DNA of 11,219 nucleotides from positions 1 through 11,219 of the forward strand of contig CAZFPO010000101.1 of assembly GCA_964521105.1 (NCBI GenBank). The letters are read 5' to 3'. Positions 1 through 6,823 of this stretch are shown one piece after another. How positions within the stretch are numbered: position 1 is the stretch's first letter; the number at the start of each line of letters is the position of its first letter. The translations under genes were made by a program, and so were the position numbers. Below the pieces are notes generated by a model. That model searched no databases. It was not told the DNA's origin and was given only the letters and a program-made list of their open reading frames with translations. The stretch comes from JAQUGA01 sp964521105 (GTDB lineage Bacteria > Bacteroidota > Bacteroidia > Bacteroidales > WCHB1-69).

Positions 1-55
1 AAGGCACTAAGGTTCACTAAGTTTTTTAGTTCCTTTTAAACACATAGGCACATAG
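1..55 (+). repeat. 55-bp direct repeat, copy 1
   Basis: This block is identical base for base to 298-352. It starts with an AAGGCACT-AAGGTTCACT-AAG run, has a small ACTAA/TTAGT hairpin at 16-20/26-30, and ends with CACATAGGCACATAG. It touches the window edge, so its left border is unknown. After position 55 the similarity to copy 2 continues loosely (atttttg...aaaatcc) and then diverges. Confidence 0.92.
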
Positions 56-297
56 ATTTTTGTAGCAAAATCCAAAAGATTTCTTTGTGTATCTTTGTGC
101 CTTGCTGACTTTGTAGCATTTTTTTAAAAAAAGATATTTTCCATTCTATTTCAAAACAACGCGATTTATGAATAAAGGGTTACACTATGTTCCACAGAGT
201 ATTCACAGAGTTTCACTGTGTTTTTTCTTTTTGTTCCACTGTGTAATTACAAAAAATGAGTTCAAATTTTTAAAAAAGTTCCTTCCACCAAGGCTCT

Positions 298-352
298 AAG
301 GCACTAAGGTTCACTAAGTTTTTTAGTTCCTTTTAAACACATAGGCACATAG
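298..352 (+). repeat. 55-bp direct repeat, copy 2
   Basis: This is a perfect match to 1-55, offset by 297 bp. It is preceded by one further 8-bp unit, AAGGCTCT at 290-297, so the left module reads AAGGCTCT, AAGGCACT, AAGGTTCACT, AAG. The CACATAGGCACATAG end at 338-352 can pair with 390-404 at 13 of 15 positions. Confidence 0.92.
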
Positions 353-404
353 TAATTTTTGGGGAAAATCCTATTGTGTCTATGTAAATCTATGTTTCTA
401 TGTG
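338..404. repeat. Imperfect inverted repeat of the CACATAG module
   Basis: CACATAGGCACATAG at 338-352 is the near-complement of CTATGTTTCTATGTG at 390-404, with 13 of 15 pairs and a 37-nt spacer. The same right arm can also pair with CACATAGGCACATAG at 425-439 across a 20-nt spacer. Two alternative hairpins are therefore possible in RNA or single-stranded DNA. Confidence 0.65.
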
Positions 405-422
405 GTAATTCTTCTTTTTTTT

Positions 423-459
423 AACACATAGGCACATAGAATTTTGTAGCAAAATCCAA
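423..459 (+). repeat. Partial third repeat copy (37 bp)
   Basis: This segment matches 39-75 with one mismatch in 37 bases. It covers the CACATAGGCACATAG module plus the following ttttgtagcaaaatccaa segment, but lacks the AAGGCACTAAGG module found in copies 1 and 2. This shows that the repeat is built of separable modules. Confidence 0.88.
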
Positions 460-471
460 CGTAGTTTTTAA

Positions 472-530
472 AGTAACTGGGTTACTGAATAACTGGGTAA
501 TTAAGGCACTTTGTTACTTTGAAACTTTGT
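472..530. repeat. Short pseudo-tandem repeats (TAACTGGGT and ACTTTG units)
   Basis: TAACTGGGT occurs at 474-482 and 490-498 (period 16), and AGTAAC/GTTACT forms a perfect 6-bp inverted repeat at 472-486. ACTTTG then recurs at 508, 516 and 524 with an exact 8-bp period. The units look like relatives of the words in the larger repeat field. No function is recognised. Confidence 0.7.
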
Positions 531-576
531 AGCGTAGGGGTTTTTTTATTTTCATTGTCATGCAGAGCTTAAACAT

Positions 577-1278
577 CTATTCATTTAATGTTGGATTTTT
601 ATCAAAATCAGGGTTTTGAGAGTAAAAAATACCATTTGATTTGAAATGTATTTTTAAAATATCAAGTACACAAAATTTAATTAAAAAATGTTCAGTAAGT
701 TTCTTTTTAAAACCAGTGATTTTTATCAAATCGTCAATGGAATAAAGTTTTTCAGACCTGAAAAGTTTTAGAAATGTGCTTTCATTTTCGCTAATTTTTG
801 TAAGTTTTTTTTCGGGATTTTGTTTGTGTTGCCAAACTCTTATCCAAATGTGATTTACCAATTGATTGCTGCTACCAATTCGAATATACACCATCTCTTT
901 TTTGTCATCTTCGATAACCGCACAAAGTCTTTCGGATTTTACTTTTGGAATGGTTACTTCTAACACTTCTTTCCCTTCGAATTTTCGCAAATGCTTTGTT
1001 ATTGGTATTTCGGGAACACAATATAAAAGGTTTGCTGTGTCGACCATAAACAACTCTTCTCCAGATCGAATTCCGGCTACTGTGCCATTATCTTTTACGC
1101 CAATAAGAAGCGTTCCACCGCCGGTGTTGGCAAAAGCAACCAAACTTCGGGCAATTTTACGGCTATCGTTTATGGCAAACTTAAAATCAAGTGTTTGAGT
1201 TTCACCTTTTGAAATTAAAGAATTTAAATAAATTTCATCAGATGAAAGATTACCACTATTAGATATTGTTGAATTCAT
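577..1278 (-). CDS. AlbA_2 (Schlafen-type) domain protein with winged-helix-like tail
   Basis: This is a 233-residue cytoplasmic protein with no signal peptide or membrane segment. Residues about 20-145 show the AlbA_2 pattern: an early acidic/Lys stretch (TLDFKFA, 29-35), the AFANTGGGTLLIGV core at 48-61, then KDNG, and a late YIRIGSSNQ segment at 131-139. Residues about 162-220 look like a small winged helix-turn-helix. Family knowledge: AlbA_2 domains occur in predicted nucleic-acid-binding regulators and in many Bacteroidota proteins of unknown role, often with longer ATPase-like tails. Here the tail is short. The ATG at 1276-1278 is supported by a TACTTTTG promoter box about 45 bp upstream. 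The gene is monocistronic and divergent from the dihydrouridine synthase. I infer a transcriptional regulator or nucleic-acid-binding protein. The specific target is unknown. Confidence 0.85.
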   Translation of the reverse strand: MNSTISNSGNLSSDEIYLNSLISKGETQTLDFKFAINDSRKIARSLVAFANTGGGTLLIGVKDNGTVAGIRSGEELFMVDTANLLYCVPEIPITKHLRKFEGKEVLEVTIPKVKSERLCAVIEDDKKEMVYIRIGSSNQLVNHIWIRVWQHKQNPEKKLTKISENESTFLKLFRSEKLYSIDDLIKITGFKKKLTEHFLIKFCVLDILKIHFKSNGIFYSQNPDFDKNPTLNE

Positions 1279-1322
1279 AGTACGAAATTAAGAAAAATCA
1301 ATTTACAATGGAAAATTAGATG

Positions 1323-1330
1323 CAAAAGTA
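1323..1330 (-). promoter_or_regulatory. Bacteroidota-type -7 box for the AlbA_2 gene
   Basis: On the minus strand this reads TACTTTTG followed by C, a full match to TAnnTTTG. No good TTTG -33 element lies 19-21 bp upstream. Transcription would begin near 1316, giving a leader of about 40 nt. Confidence 0.5.
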
Positions 1331-1389
1331 AATGCCATTTTTGTAAATAAATTTTTCTCACTGAAAGGTAGGCTTGGATGATGTTGATG

Positions 1390-1421
1390 TTTTCGTACAA
1401 TGGCAAATAAATTTATCTTTG
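1390..1421 (+). promoter_or_regulatory. Bacteroidota-type promoter for the tRNA-dihydrouridine synthase
   Basis: TATCTTTG at 1414-1421, followed by C, matches the TAnnTTTG -7 box perfectly. A TTTT at 1390-1393, 20 bp upstream, could serve as a poor -33 box. Transcription would start about 1427, only a few bases before the ATG at 1434, so the leader is very short and A-rich with no Shine-Dalgarno sequence. The box lies inside the longest open frame and so argues against the upstream ATG at 1374. Confidence 0.6.
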
Positions 1422-1433
1422 CAAAAAAAAAAA

Positions 1434-2354
1434 ATGGATTATAATATTTGGATGGCACCTTTGCACGGAATAACCGATTGGGTTTTTCGGTCGTGCTATG
1501 CCAAACATTTCGGAGGAATCGACATTTCCATTGCTCCGTTTGTTTCCATTAATTCGAATGCTAAGGAGAAAAGAACAAAGTTTTTTGATTTATTCCCCGA
1601 AAACAATCAATCATTACCAGTTATTCCACAAGTAATGGCAAATCAAAGCATCCAGCTTGTTAAAGCTGCCAATATATTGTCGGAAATTGGGTATAAGGAG
1701 TTTAATTGGAATTTGGGTTGTCCATCATCGCAAGTTACAAAACATGGGAGAGGGGCAGGCTTGCTTAAAACACCGGATAGAATTGAGGAGATTTTAAATG
1801 AGTATTATTTTCATTGTGATATGCCTCTTTCTATTAAAATCCGAATAGGATATAATTCAGTATTGCTATATGATAGAATTATTGAAATATTAAATAAATT
1901 CCCCCTTTCGTTCGTGTGTTTACATCCTCGATTGGCTACTCAAATGTATGAGGGTGAGGTTGATTTAAGAGCTTTTGAACGATTAGTTAAAAATTCATCG
2001 CATCGAATTATTTATAGTGGGGATATAATTGATAGGAAGTATTTTGATTTGCTACGACAAAATTTTCCATCGGTTAAAGATTGGATGATTGGCAGAGGTT
2101 TAATGACCAATTTGAATTTGATGTATGAACTTAATCCCACAATACCAGAAATGAATATTCAAAAATTCATGGAATTTCATAATGATATTTTGCAGCTTAA
2201 TATTCAACGATTTGATAGAGAGAGTCCGGTTTTAGGAAAAATGAAAGAGTTGTGGCAATATTTTACATTCAATAAAGAGCTTAGCCATATTGATGTTAAA
2301 GGCATTATGCGAAGTCAGAGTTTGAATGAGATGAATTCATTTCTTGAAAAATAA
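1434..2354 (+). CDS. tRNA-dihydrouridine synthase (Dus family)
   Basis: This enzyme reduces specific uridines in tRNA to dihydrouridine using NADPH and bound FMN in the cytoplasm. Counting from the ATG at 1434 it has 306 residues. It opens with the FMN-barrel motif MAPLHGITDWVFR (7-19), followed by PQVMAN (65-70). The Dus signature NLGCPSSQVTKHGRGAGLL (93-111) contains the likely catalytic Cys96. SIKIRIG (133-139), CLHPR (162-166), SGDI and IGRG (219-222) match phosphate- and FMN-binding positions. An in-frame ATG at 1374 would add 20 residues with no family match, and the -7 promoter box at 1414-1421 lies within that extension, so I reject it. The HPR...QMYEGEVD segment resembles the DusC side of the family, but the exact target uridine cannot be assigned from sequence alone. 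The gene stands alone and ends at a hairpin shared with the convergent gene. Confidence 0.93.
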   Translation: MDYNIWMAPLHGITDWVFRSCYAKHFGGIDISIAPFVSINSNAKEKRTKFFDLFPENNQSLPVIPQVMANQSIQLVKAANILSEIGYKEFNWNLGCPSSQVTKHGRGAGLLKTPDRIEEILNEYYFHCDMPLSIKIRIGYNSVLLYDRIIEILNKFPLSFVCLHPRLATQMYEGEVDLRAFERLVKNSSHRIIYSGDIIDRKYFDLLRQNFPSVKDWMIGRGLMTNLNLMYELNPTIPEMNIQKFMEFHNDILQLNIQRFDRESPVLGKMKELWQYFTFNKELSHIDVKGIMRSQSLNEMNSFLEK

Positions 2355-2387
2355 AATGACATTCATAGTCGATTTTGAATGTCATTT
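2354..2387. terminator. Bidirectional hairpin terminator between convergent genes
   Basis: A perfect 12-bp inverted repeat (AAATGACATTCA at 2354-2365, TGAATGTCATTT at 2376-2387) encloses a 10-nt loop. It begins at the stop codon of the dihydrouridine synthase gene and lies 19 bp from the stop of the opposing oxidoreductase gene. The stem ends are A/T rich on both sides, so it could terminate both transcripts. No long T run is present. Confidence 0.75.
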
Positions 2388-2406
2388 ATTCAGTTAATAA
2401 ACAATG

Positions 2407-3879
2407 CTACTTGTCCAATCCCATTTTTTTACGGTGTTCTAATACTTTTTGATATTGATCAAAGAAATCTTCTAGATCAGCAACAGCTATACGTTTAGCC
2501 AGAATTTTTTTGTCTTTATCGAGGACATATAAAACAGGTGATGAATATAAATCATACACTTTGTGAAAATCAATATTTGCGGTGTTTCCACCAACATTAA
2601 TCCATGTTAGTTGGTTATCACGAATGAATTTTTTCCAACGTTCTAAATCTTGATCCATTGAAACAGCAAATACTTCAAGGTTTAAGGAGTCTTTAAATTT
2701 ATTATAGAAGTCGCGTAATTTTGGGGTTTCAACCTTACAATGTCCACAGTCTGGATCCCAAAACCACAACAAGGTGTATTTTTTTTGAATAGAATAAAAG
2801 GATAAAAAAACATTGTTTGTGTCTGGCATGATTAACTCAGGAGCCTTTACTCCAATTAAAACGGCTTTAAGTTGAGTGGCTCGTTTGTTTAAGCTTTCCA
2901 GAGTGCTGGGAGTTACCCACCAACATTGATTAGTCATATAATATTTTTCGACTAAATAAACAAAAATTTCGTCGTGGCCCATTACTTTACTTGTTTCGTA
3001 ATTGTTAGTAAGCCACCACATTACATATTTAAACATCTCTTCGTTAGGACGAACCGTTTCTAATATTTTATCGGCTTCATATTTTATACTATCGTTGTCT
3101 TGGACTATAACATTGTCGAAATAGCGTTGAAGTTTGCTAACAAAAACAGGAGTTCTAATAATTCTGTCATCTAGTAAGTCGGTGTACATCCAATAGTTTG
3201 CTTTATAATATTTCCAACCGAAAGTAGAGTCGACTGTGCCGTTAGGTAATTTTGGATATTCAGGAATGTCAATTTCGCGATTTACAGATAGAATTTTACT
3301 GAATAATAATTTTGGATTTTTTTCGATAAACGCTAAGGTAAAATCTTGGAGTTCTTTAGATTTTTGGGTGAGTTTGTCCTTAATTGATTTTGTTAAATTG
3401 GCATCATGACCCTCTTCTGCTTTTTTTAGGTCGGCACTAAGTTTATTTAATTCGATTTGTTTTTGTGTTATTGATTTTATGTAGTCGAAAAACAGGATGT
3501 TATTAGGAGATCCTTTAACCACAATGTTTTTTAAAATGTCGGTAGTATCCGATTCAAATGAGAAAAATTGGTTTTCGTCAACAATAAATTCCATTAATTT
3601 CACTTTTGCTTGGCTAGCCAAAAGATAAATTCCGCCCGGTAATTCTTCGCTTCCTTTAAAAACAAACAATCCTGGATTTTTTTTATCCACTATAGCCGAA
3701 TCTTTAAGGTATTGACTTTTACCGTAATAATTAGCAAGGTATAGTAGGGTGTCTTTTGTGTTTTTTATCGTAACTTTAATTTCATAGCCTTTGCCTTTTT
3801 TAGGGTTTGTTTTTTGGGCTTGCGAACTTAAAGCAAATAAAAGAAAAAGAGAGCTAAATAGAATGATTCCTTTTTTCAT
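2407..3879 (-). CDS. Secreted thioredoxin-like thiol-disulfide oxidoreductase (DUF4369/DUF5106/TlpA type)
   Basis: This 490-residue envelope protein begins with a signal peptide (KKGIILFSSLFLLFALSSQA, cleavage near residue 21-22). Residues about 30-125 form a beta-rich DUF4369-like domain. A charged, probably coiled-coil stretch follows at about 135-180, and then a helical DUF5106-like region to about 330. The thioredoxin fold occupies about 345-480 with WFWDPDCGHCK (active CGHC at 378-381) and the expected proline-containing SSPVLYVLD segment (446-454). The family carries out disulfide exchange outside the cytoplasmic membrane in Bacteroidota. The physiological partners are unknown. Both cysteines and the conserved proline are present, so it should be redox active. 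It is transcribed alone from a strong promoter at 3902-3933 and is divergent from the metallophosphoesterase gene. The N-terminal domain names are from pattern recognition and are less certain than the thioredoxin call. Confidence 0.9.
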   Translation of the reverse strand: MKKGIILFSSLFLLFALSSQAQKTNPKKGKGYEIKVTIKNTKDTLLYLANYYGKSQYLKDSAIVDKKNPGLFVFKGSEELPGGIYLLASQAKVKLMEFIVDENQFFSFESDTTDILKNIVVKGSPNNILFFDYIKSITQKQIELNKLSADLKKAEEGHDANLTKSIKDKLTQKSKELQDFTLAFIEKNPKLLFSKILSVNREIDIPEYPKLPNGTVDSTFGWKYYKANYWMYTDLLDDRIIRTPVFVSKLQRYFDNVIVQDNDSIKYEADKILETVRPNEEMFKYVMWWLTNNYETSKVMGHDEIFVYLVEKYYMTNQCWWVTPSTLESLNKRATQLKAVLIGVKAPELIMPDTNNVFLSFYSIQKKYTLLWFWDPDCGHCKVETPKLRDFYNKFKDSLNLEVFAVSMDQDLERWKKFIRDNQLTWINVGGNTANIDFHKVYDLYSSPVLYVLDKDKKILAKRIAVADLEDFFDQYQKVLEHRKKMGLDK

Positions 3880-3901
3880 ATTCGTTTAATTTTTTACTTT
3901 G

Positions 3902-3933
3902 CAAAGATATTCAGTTAATTTATGATTTTCAAA
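3902..3933 (-). promoter_or_regulatory. Consensus Bacteroidota promoter for the thioredoxin-like gene
   Basis: On the minus strand TTTG (3930-3933) is followed by exactly 20 bp and then TATCTTTG (3902-3909), matching the sigma-ABfr -33/-7 pattern (TTTG, N19-20, TAnnTTTG). The start would fall near 3896, about 16 bp before the ATG at 3879. The box overlaps a perfect CTTTGCAAAG palindrome at 3897-3906. Confidence 0.78.
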
Positions 3934-3992
3934 ATAATATTAAGTTTTATAAACAAATTTTAATAATGTTCGTTAGACGTATTATTTAATTA

Positions 3993-5354
3993 ATGAGATG
4001 TATGTTGAGTAAACTTTCAAACTTAAAAAAACTTAAAATTGCTTTATTAGTTTTAGCTCTATTAATTTCGCTTATAGGTTTATTTTATTTATTTCCTAAA
4101 AACATTAGTAGAATTTGGATTTTTGCCATAGTATTAGCGGGCGACTTGTTTTTGTGGAATAGCTATAAATTGATTTTTAAAAGAAATTCGGGGTCGCCAT
4201 TTTATTTTTTCAGAGTTTATTATTGGTTTCCCGAATTTTTATTAATAGCTTCTTTATTTTTATCACTATTTATTAATAGCGTTGATGCTCAAAGTACTGT
4301 ATCTACGTTTATTATTGGAATAGCAATGATGGTGTTAATTTCAAAATTTGTTTCATTTTTAGTGTTAATTATTGAGTCAATTATTCGTTTTTTTGATTGG
4401 TTAACCATGTGTTATGTTGACGGAAAAATAAATTTTAAATTAAAACCTACACGAAAAAAAATAGTCATTAAAATATCATTTTGGACAATGATATTTTTAA
4501 CAATAGTTTTTTTTACGGGAATAGTTAACACCTTTAGGTTTGAGGTTAAAAAGGTTGAAATATATTCCAAAAATTTACCAACCAAGTTTAGTGGATTAAA
4601 AATAGTTCAATTTTCGGATTTGCATTTGGTTAGTTTGTTTTCTGAACAACAATTAAAAAACGCTGTAGATGCAATAAACAATCAAGAGGCAGATATTGTT
4701 GTTTTTACAGGCGATTTAGTGTCGTATAAAGCAAAAGAATTGGATAAGTATAAACATATTCTATCCACCATAAAAGCTAACTATGGAGTTTATGCAATTT
4801 TAGGTAATCATGATTATGGCGATTATGTAAATTGGAAAAACGAAAGTGAGAAAGTTGAAAATATGACAAAATTGGTTCAATCATACTTGGATATGGGTTG
4901 GACTTTATTACGAAATGAAAATCGAAGAATTTTTTCTGTAGATTCAACTCAATCGATAGTGATTGTGGGGGTTGAAAATTGGAGTTCTAACAGTCGATTT
5001 GGCACCTTGGGCGATATAGATAAAGCCATGATGAATGTTGCAGCAGATGATTTTACATTGCTCTTAAGTCATGATCCTTCGCATTGGGATTATTTGATGA
5101 TGAAGGACTATCCAATTGATTTAACCTTATCGGGACATACTCATGCTATGCAATTTGGAATAGATTGTTGTGGCATAAAATGGAGCCCAATATCGATAAT
5201 AAGTCCTAAATGGTCGGGATTATATGAACAACAAAATTTCAATAAAAAATCATCATTGTATATAAATGTAGGACTAGGAAATGTTGGTTTTATTTCGAGA
5301 GTTGGATTTTTACCTGAAATTACCGTAATAACCTTACATGCTGAGCCAAAGTAA
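3993..5354 (+). CDS. Membrane-anchored calcineurin-like metallophosphoesterase
   Basis: This is a 453-residue protein with about five N-terminal membrane segments (roughly 13-34, 38-58, 79-96, 103-131, 157-178), followed by a calcineurin-like phosphoesterase domain from about 200. The metal-binding motifs appear in family order: SDLHL (D209, H211), FTGDLV (D241), LGNHDYG (N272, H273), LLSHDP (H360) and SGHTH (H382, H384). All expected ligands are present, so the enzyme should be an active dinuclear metal phosphoesterase. This YkuE/YaeI-like architecture is often linked to lipid or cell-envelope phosphate substrates, but the substrate cannot be read from this sequence. The start is either the ATG at 3993 or the in-frame ATG at 4002. 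Neither has a Shine-Dalgarno sequence, which is usual for this phylum. Its stop lies 11 bp from the stop of convergent dnaA. Confidence 0.9.
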   Translation: MRCMLSKLSNLKKLKIALLVLALLISLIGLFYLFPKNISRIWIFAIVLAGDLFLWNSYKLIFKRNSGSPFYFFRVYYWFPEFLLIASLFLSLFINSVDAQSTVSTFIIGIAMMVLISKFVSFLVLIIESIIRFFDWLTMCYVDGKINFKLKPTRKKIVIKISFWTMIFLTIVFFTGIVNTFRFEVKKVEIYSKNLPTKFSGLKIVQFSDLHLVSLFSEQQLKNAVDAINNQEADIVVFTGDLVSYKAKELDKYKHILSTIKANYGVYAILGNHDYGDYVNWKNESEKVENMTKLVQSYLDMGWTLLRNENRRIFSVDSTQSIVIVGVENWSSNSRFGTLGDIDKAMMNVAADDFTLLLSHDPSHWDYLMMKDYPIDLTLSGHTHAMQFGIDCCGIKWSPISIISPKWSGLYEQQNFNKKSSLYINVGLGNVGFISRVGFLPEITVITLHAEPK

Positions 5355-5365
5355 ACCGAAAGAAA

Positions 5366-6823
5366 TCAGATTTGAATTTTCTTTTCAATTTCTACAACGT
5401 TTGCTTTAAATTTTGCGTCGGTATCAATTAAGTTGTTAATAGTACGGCAAGCATGAAGCACGGTAGCGTGGTCTTTATTTCCACAATGATGTCCGATAGT
5501 AGAAAGCGATGAGTTTGTCATTTTTTTTGCAAAATACATCGATAATTGTCTAACTTGAACAATTTCTCTTTTTCTGGTTTTGGAGTTAATTTGGTCAACA
5601 GGAATTCCGAAGTAATCGCATACAATTTTTTGGATATAGTCGATTGATATTTCGCGGGTTGTGCTTTTTACATATTTGTCAATCATTTGTTTAGCCAATT
5701 GAGTGGTAATTGGCTTTTTATTTAACGAAGCTTGAGCCATGATTGAAGTGATAGCTCCGTATAGTTCACGAACATTAGTTGTAACGTTATACGCAATATA
5801 TTCAACCACATCTTCGGGCATTTCAATTCCGTCGTTATAAAATCGTTTACGAAGGATAGCCATGCGCGTTTCCAAGTCGGGAACTTGCATATCGGCAGCC
5901 AAGCCCCATTTAAAGCGAGAAAGAATACGTTGTTCAAATCCAACCATATCAACGGGCGATTTGTCAGATGTAATTATCAGTTGTTTTCCTTTTTGATGTA
6001 AGTGATTGAATATGTGGAAGAATGCATCTTGAGTTTTTTCTTTTCCTGATAAAAAGTGGATATCGTCTATAATTAAAACATCAATCATTTGATAAAAATG
6101 AATAAAATCGTTTTGATTATTGTTTTTAATTGAATCGACAAATTGTTGTATGAATTGTTCGGAGTTGATATATAGTACAATTTTTTCGGGGTGAAGTTCT
6201 TTAACTTGTATTCCAATAGCGTGGCAAAGGTGTGTTTTACCTAAACCAACATTTGAGTATATAAAAAGAGGATTAAAAGATGTTTTACCAGGGTTTTGAG
6301 CAACAGCATAACCGGCAGAACGTGCTAATCGGTTACATTCGCCTTCGATAAAATTATCAAAGTTTAATGTGTCGATTAACTGAGATTGAATATTAATTTT
6401 TCGTAACCCCGGGATAATAAAGGGGTTTGGAATTTCGCGGGATTTATCTTTATTGATATCGATAGGCATAGTCACATCTGGATTTTTAAGTGCGTTTTTG
6501 AATGATGTTGGCATTGTAATAGACGAAAACTCTTTTGCTCCAGAGTTGTTATCCATTTTAATGCTGTATTCTAATTTTCCGTTTGGACCAATTTCCTTTT
6601 TAATAGTTTTTTTTATTAGAGAGATGTAGTGTTCTTCGATATATTCGTAAAAAAAGTGGGTTGGTACTTGAATAGTAAGGATACTGTCTTCAAGTTTTAA
6701 TGGAATAATAGGTTCAAACCATGTTGTATAACTTTTAGGATGGATATTATCTTTAATAATTTGCAGACAATTATTCCAAATACTTACGCAGTCTATCATT
6801 TCTTTCCTCTCCATTATAAACAT
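5366..6823 (-). CDS. dnaA: Chromosomal replication initiator protein DnaA
   Basis: DnaA binds DnaA boxes at the origin, opens DNA as an ATP-bound filament and loads the helicase. All four domains are present in 485 residues. Domain I is at about 12-90 (WNNCLQIIKDN, WFEPIIPLKL), with a short variable linker to about 135. The AAA+ domain spans about 150-380 with Walker A SNVGLGKTH (190-198), Walker B VLIIDD (249-254) and the FEQRILSRF arginine-finger region (R299). The sensor II helix is NVRELYG (350-356). Domain IV is at about 390-485 with the DNA-binding signature GNKDHATVLHACRTI (448-462). In most DnaA proteins the sensor II motif reads RELEG, and the tyrosine here is a small departure. The ATG at 6823 gives the longest form. 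The ATG at 6799 (Met9) follows GAGAGGAAAG and gives a start that aligns well with Bacteroidota relatives. dnaN is not adjacent. Confidence 0.97.
   Translation of the reverse strand: MFIMERKEMIDCVSIWNNCLQIIKDNIHPKSYTTWFEPIIPLKLEDSILTIQVPTHFFYEYIEEHYISLIKKTIKKEIGPNGKLEYSIKMDNNSGAKEFSSITMPTSFKNALKNPDVTMPIDINKDKSREIPNPFIIPGLRKINIQSQLIDTLNFDNFIEGECNRLARSAGYAVAQNPGKTSFNPLFIYSNVGLGKTHLCHAIGIQVKELHPEKIVLYINSEQFIQQFVDSIKNNNQNDFIHFYQMIDVLIIDDIHFLSGKEKTQDAFFHIFNHLHQKGKQLIITSDKSPVDMVGFEQRILSRFKWGLAADMQVPDLETRMAILRKRFYNDGIEMPEDVVEYIAYNVTTNVRELYGAITSIMAQASLNKKPITTQLAKQMIDKYVKSTTREISIDYIQKIVCDYFGIPVDQINSKTRKREIVQVRQLSMYFAKKMTNSSLSTIGHHCGNKDHATVLHACRTINNLIDTDAKFKANVVEIEKKIQI

Larger units (their letters stand above)
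1..576. other. Gene-free region filled with short dispersed repeats
   Basis: No credible coding sequence or RNA gene is visible here. The stretch is dominated by short repeated words in both orientations: CACATAG (41-55, 338-352, 425-439), CACAGAG (193-199, 204-210), CACTGTG (214-220, 237-243), CTTTGTG (83-89, 93-99), CTATGT (380-385, 390-395, 398-403), TAACTGGGT (474-482, 490-498) and ACTTTG (508, 516, 524). Bases 121-180 are plain AT-rich sequence. The field begins at base 1, so it probably continues outside the window. It lies downstream of the minus-strand AlbA_2 gene that ends at 577. Function is unknown. I infer a dispersed intergenic repeat family, because similar words occur in modular blocks rather than at regular spacing. 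Confidence 0.8.

Noticed and set aside
1..530. CRISPR array
   Set aside because: The repeats vary in length and orientation and are not separated by spacers of even size. No cas gene is in the window.
1..576. Replication origin near dnaA made of repeated boxes
   Set aside because: The repeated words are not the TTATCCACA type, and dnaA lies almost 5 kb away with other genes between. TTATCCAC-like words at 840-848 and 3683-3691 have a mismatch, lie inside genes and are expected by chance at this AT content.
531..576. Terminator for the AlbA_2 gene
   Set aside because: On the minus strand there is an A-rich run but no stable stem followed by T residues.
866..1198. Plus-strand open frame of 110 codons
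   Set aside because: It is antisense to the AlbA_2 gene, has no family-like motif or promoter, and reflects the complementary strand of a real gene.
5369..5390. Terminator hairpin between the metallophosphoesterase gene and dnaA
   Set aside because: Only a 5-bp AT-rich TTGAA/TTCAA pairing is available, and it lies inside the last codons of dnaA. This is too weak to call.
5722..5952. Second minus-strand frame inside dnaA
   Set aside because: It lies wholly within the conserved dnaA coding sequence in another frame and has no recognisable motif.
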